A stretch of 64,000 nt of DNA, taken from assembly GCF_017916425.1 (NCBI RefSeq), contig NZ_JAFMSX010000001.1, positions 1,426,001-1,490,000 of the forward strand, given 5' to 3'. Source of the stretch: Nocardioides sp. SYSU D00065 (GTDB lineage Bacteria; Actinomycetota; Actinomycetes; Propionibacteriales; Nocardioidaceae). Under the pieces are notes generated by a model. That model ran no database searches. It had not been told where the DNA came from and worked only from the letters and a program-made list of their open reading frames with translations. The position numbers were made by a program, and so were the translations under genes. This document shows positions 46,300-54,861 of this stretch, piece after piece; within the stretch, counting starts at the first letter, position 1; each line of letters starts with the position of its first letter.

Positions 46300-47042
46300 C
46301 CGTCCACTTCGTCGGCGCCGGCCCGGGCGCGGCCGACCTGATCACGCTGCGCGCCGCGTCGCTGCTCGCAGCGGCCGACGTCGTGCTCTACCCGGGCACC
46401 TACCTCGACGCCGAGGTCCTCTCCCACTGCGCGGGAGCCCGCCAGGTCGACACCCAGCGCCTCGATCTCGACCAGATCACGTCCGTGATGGTCTCCGCTG
46501 CCGAGGCTGGCGAGGAGGTCGTCCGCCTCACCTCCGGCGACCCCTCCCTCTACTCCGCCCTCGCCGAGCAGACCGCCCGCCTCGACGCGGCCGGGGTCGA
46601 GTGGGACGTGTGCCCGGGCGTCCCGGCGTACGCCGCCGCTGCCGCCGCCGTCGGCCGCGAGCTCACCGTCCCGCTCGTCGCCCAGTCGGTGGTGCTGACC
46701 CGGACGCAGGCCCGCTCCACCGCGATGCCGGAGACGGAGTCACTGGCCGCCTTCGCCGCAACGCGCGCAACGCTCGTCCTCCACCTCGCGATCACGAAGA
46801 CCCGCGAGCTGACTGCTTCGTTGGTGGACGAGTACGGCGCCGACTGCCCCGCCGTCGTGGTCCACCGCGCGACCCAGCCCGACGAGCTCGTCCTCCGCGG
46901 GACGCTCGCCGACATCGCGGACCAGGTCGAGGAAGCTGGTCTCAGGCAAGCGGCCGTCATCCTCGTCGGCTGGGCCCTCGCCCGCGACGGAGCCGAGTCC
47001 TGGCTCTACCAAGCCGACCGCCCCCGCCCCACCGCTGGTTGA
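46296..47042 (+). CDS. cobM: Precorrin-4 C11-methyltransferase
   Basis: 248 residues from GTG 46296, overlapping cobIJ by four bases. CobM/CbiF family: VHFVGAGPGAADLITLRA, LYPGTYLD, RLTSGDPSLYSAL, VCPGVPAYAAAAAAVGREL and RTQARSTAMP. It methylates C-11 of precorrin-4. The final codons Thr-Ala-Gly and the stop come from a REP-like element, as in the cobG-like gene. Confidence 0.95.
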   Translation: MTVHFVGAGPGAADLITLRAASLLAAADVVLYPGTYLDAEVLSHCAGARQVDTQRLDLDQITSVMVSAAEAGEEVVRLTSGDPSLYSALAEQTARLDAAGVEWDVCPGVPAYAAAAAAVGRELTVPLVAQSVVLTRTQARSTAMPETESLAAFAATRATLVLHLAITKTRELTASLVDEYGADCPAVVVHRATQPDELVLRGTLADIADQVEEAGLRQAAVILVGWALARDGAESWLYQADRPRPTAG

Positions 47043-47076
47043 GGAGGGCGCGAAGCGCCCGTCACGAAACCCCCGC
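47031..47076. repeat. REP-like element, copy C
   Basis: accgctggttgaggagggcg then cgaagcgcccgtcacgaaac and ccc. Inner stem gggcgc-gaa-gcgccc is perfect. The first 12 bases form the end of cobM. May also terminate the cob transcript. Confidence 0.8.
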
Positions 47077-47087
47077 CGACGACAACC

Positions 47088-48149
47088 TCAGCCGTTCGGC
47101 TCGATGCTGCTCTCGCGCGGCAACCCGAAGGGCCGGTCGGCCGGCAGGTTGACGCCCTCCTCCGTGCCCTCGATCAGCGTGCACTCGCCGCTCGGGACGG
47201 TGCAGGAGATCAGGGCGGGGTGCGTCCAGTCCGGCGACGACCCGTCCATCGACGGCGTCGTACCGATCACCGTCGTGGCGTCGGTCCAGCCACCGAGGCT
47301 CCACTCCTCCAGCGGCGGACCGGTCACGTCGGGCGAGCCGAGCGGGCCGGTCGCCTCCGGCACCGAGGTCGGGACCCGCTCGCCGTCGGCCGACTGCAGG
47401 ACGGGCGCGGCACCGAACGCCTGCGCCGGGATCCGCCAGGTGCGCTCGTCGTTCCACAGCGGCGGCGTCCGGTGCACGGACGTCCACCAGTCGGCGCCGC
47501 GGATCGCCGGCCAGTCGAGCTCATCAAGCGTCGACTCGCCGGTCGCCAGGTCGAAGGTGACGAGCTGGTCGAGGCCACCGACGTACGCCGTACCGTCCAC
47601 GACGCCGAGAATGCCCACCGGCGCGTCCTCGTAGAGGTCGGCCCAATCGACGTCGTCGTCATCGGAGGGCACGAGGCCCTCGCTGCTGCGCACGACCTCC
47701 TCGCCCGTGGACAGGTCGACCACGACCGCCTCGGCGGCCCCCGCGCCGTCCTCGAGGCGGTCGATGAAGGCCAGCCACCGTCCGTCGTCGGAGCTCATCA
47801 GGCTGCCGATGTCGGGGTGCGCGCCGGTCCCCTCGACCCCGTCGGCCGTCGCGAGCCGGAGCTCGGGCAGCTCGTTGCTGTCCAGCTCCCCGGGCTCGGT
47901 GGAGGTGAACCACACGCCGGGGCCGGCGACGACGTACGCCCCGGCCGGGTCCTCCGTGTCGATGGTCGAGCCGTCGGGCAGGTGGACCGTGCTGTCGTCC
48001 GCCCAGATCAGGCCGTCCGTCGCGACCGGCGTGGTGGTGCTGGGCCAGCCGGCGTCCGTACGCGCGGGCTCGTCGCCGGAGTCGCAGGCGGCGCTGGTCA
48101 GGGCGAGCACCCCGAGCAGGGCGGCGGCGAGGGCGCGGGTCCGAGGCAT
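47088..48149 (-). CDS. Hypothetical lipoprotein, possible beta-propeller
   Basis: 353 residues from ATG 48149 (a GTG one codon earlier is possible). Lipoprotein signal LTSAACDS with Cys22. The mature part has repeated short blocks such as DGRWLAFID, VDGTAYVGGLDQLVTFDLATGES that suggest a beta-propeller, but no named family is recognised. Its ATG overlaps by one base the stop of a small helical-protein gene upstream, so the two are co-expressed. Confidence 0.75.
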   Translation of the reverse strand: MPRTRALAAALLGVLALTSAACDSGDEPARTDAGWPSTTTPVATDGLIWADDSTVHLPDGSTIDTEDPAGAYVVAGPGVWFTSTEPGELDSNELPELRLATADGVEGTGAHPDIGSLMSSDDGRWLAFIDRLEDGAGAAEAVVVDLSTGEEVVRSSEGLVPSDDDDVDWADLYEDAPVGILGVVDGTAYVGGLDQLVTFDLATGESTLDELDWPAIRGADWWTSVHRTPPLWNDERTWRIPAQAFGAAPVLQSADGERVPTSVPEATGPLGSPDVTGPPLEEWSLGGWTDATTVIGTTPSMDGSSPDWTHPALISCTVPSGECTLIEGTEEGVNLPADRPFGLPRESSIEPNG

Positions 48150-48502
48150 CACGACACGAATCGTTGCAGGAAGCCGAAGAGCCCGTCGCTGCGCGAGTCG
48201 GCCTCCTCGTAGTCGTTGGCCGCGGCGATCAGCCCGGACGCGGTGGTGTCAGAGGACAGGCGCGACTCCTCGATCCACGTGGCCGTCGTGTCGACGTACG
48301 AGTCCACGGTCGACACCAGCGCCCCGGCCCCCGGCGCGACGCCGAGGCTGGACGGCGGCAGGTTGAGCCGCGACACCCGCTGCTGCGCGCGGTCGAGCCC
48401 GCGCTCGGCCTCGGCGAACCACGAGCTCGCCGCCTGCAGGGTCGCGGGCACGACGTCGACCTGGCCGGACAGGCCGAGCTCGTCGTAGGGCGTCAGCGTC
48501 AT
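48149..48502 (-). CDS. Small helical protein, WXG100/ESX-like
   Basis: 117 residues from ATG 48502. Two predicted helices with ASSWFAEAERGLDRAQQRVSRL in the first and VSTVDSYVDTTATWIEES in the second, resembling type VII secretion substrates in size and pattern, though no clear W-x-G turn is present. It precedes the lipoprotein gene. The role is unknown; an ESX-type link is a guess. Confidence 0.6.
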   Translation of the reverse strand: MTLTPYDELGLSGQVDVVPATLQAASSWFAEAERGLDRAQQRVSRLNLPPSSLGVAPGAGALVSTVDSYVDTTATWIEESRLSSDTTASGLIAAANDYEEADSRSDGLFGFLQRFVS

Positions 48503-48536
48503 GAAGGTCCCGCCCCAGAGGTCGTCGGGGTCCGGT

Positions 48537-48567
48537 CCACGAGCGAAGCGCCCGTCACGAGACCCGC
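48537..48567. repeat. REP-like element, partial copy D
   Basis: Contains gcgaagcgcccgtcacgaga, nearly identical to the second half of copy C (one mismatch in 23). It ends exactly at the stop codon of the minus-strand phosphatase gene. Confidence 0.65.
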
Positions 48568-48996
48568 TCACGTCGTCCCGAACCGCCGCACCCACCGCCG
48601 CTGCCACGGGGTCTCGACCGCGCGCGGGTGGTAGCGCTCGCGTACCCACGCGACCCCATCGGCGGCCGGTACGCCGTCGAGGACCGCGAGGCACGCGATC
48701 GCCGTACCAGTCCGGCCCCGTCCGCCGCCGCAGGCCAGCTCGACGCGCTCGTCCGCCGAGCGCTGCCACGACTCGCGCAGCGCGGCGTACGCATCGTCGC
48801 GGTCGGCCGGCAGCCGGAAGTCGGGCCACCGCACCCAGCGGGTCTCCCACTGCACCGGCTCGGGTGGCGCGCCGAGGAGGTAGATCCCGAGGTCGGGCTC
48901 GGGCCCGTCCGGGTTCCCCGACCGGAGTCCGCGACCGCGCACCCGCCGCCCTGACGGCAGCTCCACGACGCCCGGAGCCGGGTCCCAGGTCGGCAT
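48568..48996 (-). CDS. Protein-tyrosine/dual-specificity phosphatase-like protein
   Basis: 142 residues from ATG 48996. The phosphatase loop CGGGRGRTGT fits C-x5-R-T, with the residue before Cys being Ala rather than the usual His. A WPDFRLPAD segment in front may carry the general acid Asp. Small stand-alone PTPs of this type are frequent in actinobacteria. Substrate unknown. Confidence 0.8.
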   Translation of the reverse strand: MPTWDPAPGVVELPSGRRVRGRGLRSGNPDGPEPDLGIYLLGAPPEPVQWETRWVRWPDFRLPADRDDAYAALRESWQRSADERVELACGGGRGRTGTAIACLAVLDGVPAADGVAWVRERYHPRAVETPWQRRWVRRFGTT

Positions 48997-49026
48997 GCCC
49001 GTCAACCTAGCTCCGACGGGAACGGC

Positions 49027-49058
49027 AGGAGCCCCGGACCCAACGGCCCGGGGCTCCT
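49027..49058 (-). terminator. Hairpin downstream of the HesB-like gene
   Basis: 11-bp perfect stem aggagccccgg/ccggggctcct with a 10-base loop, 13 bases past the HesB-like stop on its strand. No T-run follows. Confidence 0.65.
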
Positions 49059-49070
49059 CAATGCAGTACG

Positions 49071-49346
49071 TCAGGCCTGCTGACCCAGCGCGAACTGGAT
49101 GTTGCCGTCCTCGTCCACGCCGCCGTCCAGCACCATGCCGTCGAGGGCATCAGCGGCGACCGGGTCGAGCCAGACGGTCGCACCGCCCTGCTCGACGACC
49201 TGGTCGCCGGCAACGGCCTCGTTGGCCGGACTGACTGACAGGGACTGCCCGTCCGGCTCGGCCGCGACGCGGATGCCGGACACCTCCGGCACCTCCTGCG
49301 CGAGCTGGTTGACGATCTGGGTCACGTTCTCGGTGAGAGCAAGCAT
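49071..49346 (-). CDS. HesB/IscA-fold protein lacking cysteines
   Basis: 91 residues from ATG 49346, with GGGAGGAGA upstream. The length and pattern (GIRVAAEPDGQSLSV, GDQVVEQGGATVWLDPVAADALDGMVLD, DEDGNIQFAL) fit actinobacterial proteins labelled HesB. No Cys is present at all, whereas real iron-sulfur carriers need three. So an Fe-S role is unlikely; function unknown. Confidence 0.75.
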   Translation of the reverse strand: MLALTENVTQIVNQLAQEVPEVSGIRVAAEPDGQSLSVSPANEAVAGDQVVEQGGATVWLDPVAADALDGMVLDGGVDEDGNIQFALGQQA

Positions 49347-49536
49347 TGGGCTCTCCTCCCGTATGGCGGATGTGTCCCCTCCACCATTGCGCGGACGCGC
49401 CGCAGACCCAAACCGAGGCGCCACCGAAGTTGAGTGAGGATCATTCGTCAGCCCGCAGCGGGATCGACGCCTTCCCGACCGACGACCCCTGCTGTTCCCG
49501 GGCGAGCGGCGACGACCTTGCGCAAGACTGGTGCCC

Positions 49537-50379
49537 ATGCGTTCAGGGGGAAGGCGCGCCATTGCCACGTCGATCGTGGTCATGGTGCTCGGGCTTGCCG
49601 GGTGCGGCGATCAGCGGTCGTCGGACGTCGCGGTCGAGAGGGTGGACGGGCTCAACGGTCCGGACGACGACCTTTCCGGGGTTGTCGCGAACCCGCCTGG
49701 CGGACCGAGCCCGTACGTCACTCCCTCGGGCGCGCCGACGTACGAGCCGCCCGAGCTCGACCGCACCGAGCTGGACGCCAACATCGCCAGCCTCGCGCCT
49801 GCCGACCGGGCACTGTTCGATCACTACATCGATGCGCGCCTCGGCGCGGGGTCCTGGGTGATGGCCGCGCCGATGACGGTGGAGGAGGCCAAACTGCGCC
49901 TGCTCGGCCCCAACCCGCGGCAGGCGACCGACGCCGACGTGGACGCCATGATGAACGCCGAGCTCTCGGTGTACTCCTTCCTCCAGGTCGGCGACGGCGT
50001 GGTCGCCTACGAGGACACCGGCTTCGCCGACCCGCCGAAGCGACTCCTGGCGGCGCTGTCGCAGGGCGGGGCGGTGAGCGCCGTCGCCACCGACAACATC
50101 GAGGCGATGACCCGCTTCGGCTACGCCCGCGACGGTCAGATCGTCTTCGACGCCTTCGAGTACGCGTTCGTCGACGACATCAACGAGATCCCGGCGGAGG
50201 TCCGTGACCTCGCCCGGCTCGCCTGGGAGGACCTCGAAGGTCCGATGGTCGAGACCGCCGACTGGTCCGCCGTCGCGCTGGCCATGAGCGAGAAGGTGAC
50301 CGGGGTCCGCGCGACACCGGCGGTCAGGAAGGTGAAGGAGTCGTACGTCGTCTCTCTGCCCTGGGCCGCCGGCGGGTAG
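49537..50379 (+). CDS. Lipoprotein with DUF6461-like domain
   Basis: 280 residues from ATG 49537. Lipobox LGLAGCGD (Cys23), then a Pro-rich spacer, then a region from about 115 (LRLLGPNPRQATDADVDAMM...GDGVVAYEDTGF...GGAVSAVATDNIEAMTRFGYARDGQIVFDAFEY) that matches the DUF6461 pattern as I know it. Most DUF6461 proteins are cytosolic; this one is predicted to be anchored outside. Function unknown. Confidence 0.75.
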   Translation: MRSGGRRAIATSIVVMVLGLAGCGDQRSSDVAVERVDGLNGPDDDLSGVVANPPGGPSPYVTPSGAPTYEPPELDRTELDANIASLAPADRALFDHYIDARLGAGSWVMAAPMTVEEAKLRLLGPNPRQATDADVDAMMNAELSVYSFLQVGDGVVAYEDTGFADPPKRLLAALSQGGAVSAVATDNIEAMTRFGYARDGQIVFDAFEYAFVDDINEIPAEVRDLARLAWEDLEGPMVETADWSAVALAMSEKVTGVRATPAVRKVKESYVVSLPWAAGG

Positions 50380-50394
50380 CGCCGTACGACCGGG

Positions 50395-52125
50395 TCAGGC
50401 GCCGTCGTCGGTCAGGCTCGCGGCGGGCAACCAGTCGGCTCCGAGGATCTGGGCGAGGTCGGCGAGACCGGTGGTGTCGCTGCCCACGGTGTCGGAGGCG
50501 GCCGCGATCCGCTCGACCATCACCTTGCCCACCTGCTCCTCGACGGTGCCCTCGGCGTAGGCGATGTGCCACGGCGAGACCTGGTGGTCGCGGTGCGTGC
50601 GACCGGTCACCTGCCGCCCGGCGATGCCGGAGAAGCGGGCCTGGTGGAAGACCCCGACCCGCGGCTCGGTGCTCGCCTGACGGCCGTCGGCGAGGGTCTC
50701 GCCGGCGTGCAGGCTGATCGAGGCGACCGTGGTGAAGACGCACACCTTGGCCTGCCCGGTCTGGAACCGCAGGCGCTCGGTCTCCGGGTCGAACCGGTCG
50801 CGGCCGTAGATCGTGGCGACCTCGATGCCGGAGTCTCGCAAGCGGTCGGCGATCGGGTCCGCGGCGGTCGCGACGAACTCGACCGAGCACGCCACCTGCC
50901 GCTCCGCCTCGACCTGCTGGGCGATCCACGCGACCGTCGAGTCGACGCGGATGAGCCCGGCCTTCTGCCGGAACCGCAGGAGCGCGGCGCGCCCCTTGGC
51001 GACGTTGCGGCCGCGCCGGGCGATGTCCATCTCGCGGCAGAACTCGCCCCACTCCGCCTCGTACGCCGCCCGCTCCGCCGGCGACAGCGCCACCGACATC
51101 CCGGAGATCGGCACCGGCCCCCACGGCGCGGCGCGGTGCAGCATCGCCGGTGGCCGCTCCTCGGCGAGCCAGCCGCGTACGAGCTTGAGGTCCGCGGCGC
51201 GCCGCGCTGGATCGGTGGTCCAGGTCGCGCCGTAGCGTCCCCGCTCCACGCCGACGCCGTGGCGCTCGAGCGCGTCGGCGAACACCTCGCCGGGCTTCGT
51301 CGCGCTCGTCCACTCCCTCATCGGCTCGCCGAGGACCTGGGCGTAGGCCGGGGCGAGGTACGGCAGCTCGAGCGGCGTGTGCCCCGGCGTCGCGGTGGTG
51401 GCGATGACGAACGGCGCCTGGTCGTGCGGCTTGCCGTGCCCGGAGATCCGCGCCCACAGCTTCCACCGCTTCGTCGTCGTACGCCGCAGCGCGTGCGCCT
51501 CGTCGGCGATGATCACGTCCCAGGCGTGGTCCTTGACCTTCTCCAGCCGGTCCCACGTGATCACGACCCACTCCAGGCCGCCGTCGCCCAGCGCCGTGAT
51601 CGTGCGGCACCAGTGGCCGATGGTGATCGCGGCGGGACGGTCGGCGACGACCAACACTCTCTTGGCGCCTCTGATGTCGCCGACGGCGGTCGCGCCGAGG
51701 ACCGCAGAGATCGTCTTGCCCACCCCGGGCTCGTCGGCGAGCAGGAACAGCCGCCCGCCCGCCTCGGCGCGCGCGGCGATCGCGTCGGCCGCCTCGAACT
51801 GGATCCTCCTGGGCTCGAGCGCGTCCGTCGGCTCGGGGTTCGGGATGGGGTCGTCGGGGTTGAGGGTGTTCTCGATGAACCGCCCGAGGGTGTGGGGTCC
51901 CGGGGAGTACGGCTTGAGGTGCTCCGGCAGGGCTCGGCCGACGTGCAGGTGGGTCTTGACGGCCGGGTGCCAGCTCGCGCCGTCGACCTGGGTGCCGTAC
52001 GGGACGTCGAGGACCCACAGCCGCTCGCCGGGGCCAGCGGTTGGTAGCGGGCGTTCCTGCTTCGTGCCGCCCCTGCGTCGGGGTGAGCTCTTGCGACGTG
52101 CGGTCGATCGTCGAGAGCTGGCCAC
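50395..52125 (-). CDS. Superfamily 2 DNA helicase, phage-like
   Basis: 576 residues from GTG 52125. A basic N-terminus (to about 25), then a RecA-like domain with Walker A ADEPGVGKTIS (131-138) and a DEAH box IIADEAHAL (208-211), motif III ATTATP, and a second domain ending QVTGRTHRDHQVSPWHI with motif VI-type Arg residues. It resembles stand-alone SNF2-like helicases of actinophages and mobile elements. There is no phage structural gene in the window, so it may be a captured or remnant gene. Confidence 0.85.
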   Translation of the reverse strand: MASSRRSTARRKSSPRRRGGTKQERPLPTAGPGERLWVLDVPYGTQVDGASWHPAVKTHLHVGRALPEHLKPYSPGPHTLGRFIENTLNPDDPIPNPEPTDALEPRRIQFEAADAIAARAEAGGRLFLLADEPGVGKTISAVLGATAVGDIRGAKRVLVVADRPAAITIGHWCRTITALGDGGLEWVVITWDRLEKVKDHAWDVIIADEAHALRRTTTKRWKLWARISGHGKPHDQAPFVIATTATPGHTPLELPYLAPAYAQVLGEPMREWTSATKPGEVFADALERHGVGVERGRYGATWTTDPARRAADLKLVRGWLAEERPPAMLHRAAPWGPVPISGMSVALSPAERAAYEAEWGEFCREMDIARRGRNVAKGRAALLRFRQKAGLIRVDSTVAWIAQQVEAERQVACSVEFVATAADPIADRLRDSGIEVATIYGRDRFDPETERLRFQTGQAKVCVFTTVASISLHAGETLADGRQASTEPRVGVFHQARFSGIAGRQVTGRTHRDHQVSPWHIAYAEGTVEEQVGKVMVERIAAASDTVGSDTTGLADLAQILGADWLPAASLTDDGA

Positions 52126-52172
52126 CTCGGGACGCTATCCGGGTCTCGCTCCAGAACTGAGCAGCACACTCG

Positions 52173-52489
52173 TCAGTCCCGAGCGTCGCGGCGCTCTTGG
52201 AGGCGGGCACGAGCCTCGGGCAGGTACGTCAGGCAGGGAGCCTCGGCGTCGGGATGCTTGGACGTGAGGTGCAGGATCCACCGGTCCATCGCGGCCATGT
52301 AGCCGTTGTCCTCCCCGGGCGGCGGGTACTCCAGGCGCGGGTGCCGCTCCCCGGACGCGCGACCTCGCACTCCGTGCACGAGATCTTGTAGGCGAAGGAG
52401 TCGTCGGGGCTGAGGTCGATACGGACGACGGCCAGCGGCCCTGCCTCGGCGCTCGCCCTCCTCTGTCTGGCGGAACGGGTGGCAGGCAC
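52173..52489 (-). pseudogene. Frameshifted small protein gene
   Basis: From GTG 52489 (GAGG upstream) one frame reads VVRIDLSPDDSFAYKISC then TECEVA. Near 52360 the sensible reading passes, by a one-base shift, to another frame: ERHPRLEYPPPGEDNGY then MAAMDRWILHLTSKHPDA to a stop at 52173. Both parts look like real protein, with high GC3 and C-x-x-C, so the gene appears broken by a one-base loss; a sequencing error is the alternative. No known family recognised. Confidence 0.5.
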
Positions 52490-52527
52490 GGGGACCTCGG
52501 TTCGGGCTCGGGGACGGCTGAGCCAGC

Positions 52528-52845
52528 CTAGATCGCCCGCAGCCCGGCCGTGACGAGGACTGCCACAACGGCGGACAGCACCAGCGAGCAGCGGCGCCAG
52601 AGCATTACCGCGGCGACTCCGACGCCCACGGTGTGTGCACCCACCGACCACGAGCGTCCGCTGGCGAACACCGAGGTCACGACCAGCGCGCTGAGGAGGG
52701 CGGGCGCCATCAGCACGATGACCCGGGAGAACCATGGCGGCAGCTCCCGGCCGCCGAGGAGCACCGGGCCCAGCGCCTTGATCAGCATGGTGAGTGCGGC
52801 CAGGCCGAAGATGAGGACCCATACCTGGGTGTAGGTCAGCGTCAC
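52528..52845 (-). CDS. azlD: AzlD-family branched-chain amino acid exporter, small subunit
   Basis: 105 residues from GTG 52845, overlapping the azlC stop by four bases. Four hydrophobic helices and the family start QVWVLIFGLAALTMLIKALGP. With AzlC it forms an exporter of branched-chain amino acids or analogues (BrnFE type). Confidence 0.92.
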   Translation of the reverse strand: MTLTYTQVWVLIFGLAALTMLIKALGPVLLGGRELPPWFSRVIVLMAPALLSALVVTSVFASGRSWSVGAHTVGVGVAAVMLWRRCSLVLSAVVAVLVTAGLRAI

Positions 52846-53525
52846 CTCGACCTCCGCACCAGTCCGAAGAGGGTCACGGCGCTCGCAGCCAGGATCGGCA
52901 CTCCCGGAGGACTGACCGGCACCAGGGCGAGCGCGAGAAGGCCGCCGCAGACGGCCACCCAGCGCGAGGTTGGGTCCCGGAGCTCCGCGATCAGGAGCGA
53001 CAGGAAGAACACGGGATAGATCGCGTCCAGGCCGAGCCTGTGCGTGTCACCGAGAGCGTCTCCGAAGATCGCGCCCACGACCGCGCCGAGCGTCCAGGTC
53101 ACGTACTGCGGGACCGTCGTGCCGAACAGCAGCCACCGGTCGAAGGTGCCGTCCCCGCGATTGGCGAGTGCCCACGAGGAGTCCACGACGGCCTGCCCCT
53201 GCGCTGCGCGCTTCATCGGGCCGCCCGGCAACGACGGCGCCAGCGCGATGCCCATGGCCAAGAAGCGCGCGTTCATCAGGCTCCCCGCGGTCAAGGCCGC
53301 GGCGATGCCGCCCCCGGCGGTGATCACGGACAGCGCGGCGAACTGCGCCGAGCCAGCGAAGACGATCATCGCCGTGACGATGGCCTGCGCGACGCTGAAA
53401 CCTGCCTGTCGAGCCAGGACACCGAATGAGGCGCTCAGGAAGAAGCCGACTACCCCGAACGGGACGCCCAGCTTGAGGCCGCGTAGGAACGCTTCCCGCG
53501 CTCCCTCGTCTCTCCCCGCTGCCAC
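52842..53525 (-). CDS. azlC: AzlC-family branched-chain amino acid exporter, large subunit
   Basis: 227 residues from GTG 53525. Family hallmarks: GVPFGVVGFFLSASFGVLARQAG, FAGSAQFAALSVI, and NARFLAMGIALAPSLPG. About six to seven helices. Encoded just ahead of azlD. No regulator (Lrp or LysR type) is adjacent. Confidence 0.92.
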   Translation of the reverse strand: MAAGRDEGAREAFLRGLKLGVPFGVVGFFLSASFGVLARQAGFSVAQAIVTAMIVFAGSAQFAALSVITAGGGIAAALTAGSLMNARFLAMGIALAPSLPGGPMKRAAQGQAVVDSSWALANRGDGTFDRWLLFGTTVPQYVTWTLGAVVGAIFGDALGDTHRLGLDAIYPVFFLSLLIAELRDPTSRWVAVCGGLLALALVPVSPPGVPILAASAVTLFGLVRRSR

Positions 53526-53755
53526 CGGCGCAGGCTAGCAACGCAGGTAGATCCCACCACCCGCGGACTCTCGTGTCTCACATCGCCCGCGGGTGCGACT
53601 CGCTGGGCGTCAAAGGCTCTCGATATCCCCGACACGCGGCGGAAAGACGCGCAAGCGTCGATGCAGAGGAGTGCGTTAGCCGACCCCCCGGCCGGAAGCA
53701 ACGATTCGGAGACGCTCGTTGCGCCTGCCGCGGATTGGGTCCAGCCTCAGACCTC

Positions 53756-54412
53756 ATGAAGGGGGACGTGAGATTCGTAGGCGTTCTGATTCTGCTTATC
53801 GCGATCTCAGGGTGCACCTCGAGCAGGACGTCGGACTCCGAGCGGATGCGAACGACGCCGTCGTCGTCCTCGAACCCGTCGGCGGTGCCCATGCCCACCG
53901 ACGGACTTCCCCCTCTCCTTCCGGCTCTCAGGACGCGATGCCCCGACGCCGCCGTAGACCCGCAGTTCCCGGCGCCGGAAGGCAGGCTGCCAAACGGGGC
54001 CCTCCAAGTTCGCATCTGCAACTTCACCGGTGACAAGTTGATGGGCGTACAAGGGCACCCTGAACTCGACTTCGCTGTACCTGTTGACGCGTTGACCGCT
54101 GGGGTCGACCAGGTGGTGAACCTAATCAACTTTGCCGCCGAAGCTGCTGAGAAAGAGAGCAAGCCGGAGGGCGGCACCTTCTGCGCCGGCGTAGGAGCTC
54201 CCACTCAGGTTTTCTGGTTCACCTACCCGGAGACCGACTTCGCCGTCACGTACAACGCCGGCGCTTGCGACGACCTGGAGCTCGGCGAGACCGAATTCGC
54301 GGGAGGCAAGGGCGTCACAGCCAGACTCAGCGACTTGCTCTGGGAGCAGCGCTCCGACTCCCGGCCTCATGAGGTTCGAGTGCGTGCGAACTGCTCGCCG
54401 AACGTTCATTGA
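53756..54412 (+). CDS. Hypothetical DUF3558-like lipoprotein
   Basis: 218 residues from ATG 53756; a GTG four codons later with a closer AGGGGG is also possible. Lipobox AISGCTSS (Cys20). A Ser/Thr/Pro-rich linker precedes a globular part with several Cys (RCPDA, VRICNF, TFCAGV, ACDD, NCSP), compatible with disulfides outside the cell. The Cys layout recalls small actinobacterial lipoproteins of the DUF3558 kind, but I cannot confirm it. GC is visibly lower than in the cob region, and this begins the accessory segment. Confidence 0.65.
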   Translation: MKGDVRFVGVLILLIAISGCTSSRTSDSERMRTTPSSSSNPSAVPMPTDGLPPLLPALRTRCPDAAVDPQFPAPEGRLPNGALQVRICNFTGDKLMGVQGHPELDFAVPVDALTAGVDQVVNLINFAAEAAEKESKPEGGTFCAGVGAPTQVFWFTYPETDFAVTYNAGACDDLELGETEFAGGKGVTARLSDLLWEQRSDSRPHEVRVRANCSPNVH

Positions 54413-54861
54413 CAAGACGCCGCTCATCTTGTCGCAGGACCTGGTGCTCGCCGATGCCGTCCTGTGTAAGTACCCGGTCGCGGGTGGGGTGCGTCAGGCA
54501 CGCCTCCCGTCCGACGCGCTCGCTCGTGTGAACGCTGATTTCGCATCACAGACGGCTACAAGCAAGGGCAGTGCCATCGCACCCAAATGCTCCGCGGGGT
54601 GACTACCTGGGGGGACGTGTTCACCATGTGGGGATGGTGCTGGGACTTCGCCATCCAGAACACCGTCGGCAGCGGTAGCCCCCACTGGCAGGCGTCCCCG
54701 AAGGTGCGGGCAACCACCGGCGGCTTACGATTCGGTCCGGCTCGCAAGCAGGACACGAGCTACCCAGGCCGATAGCACTGCAACAGCAGCACTTAGCGGG
54801 GCGGAGCCGGACGTCCCCGACAAGCGGCGCAATACCCTACCTCATCTGGGCTTCCTACTGT
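54413..54861. other. Stretch without a convincing gene
   Basis: Several short open frames occur, but none has a good ribosome site, codon bias or recognisable domain. No tRNA, attachment site or IS end could be seen. It may be decayed DNA at the edge of the accessory segment. Confidence 0.5.
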
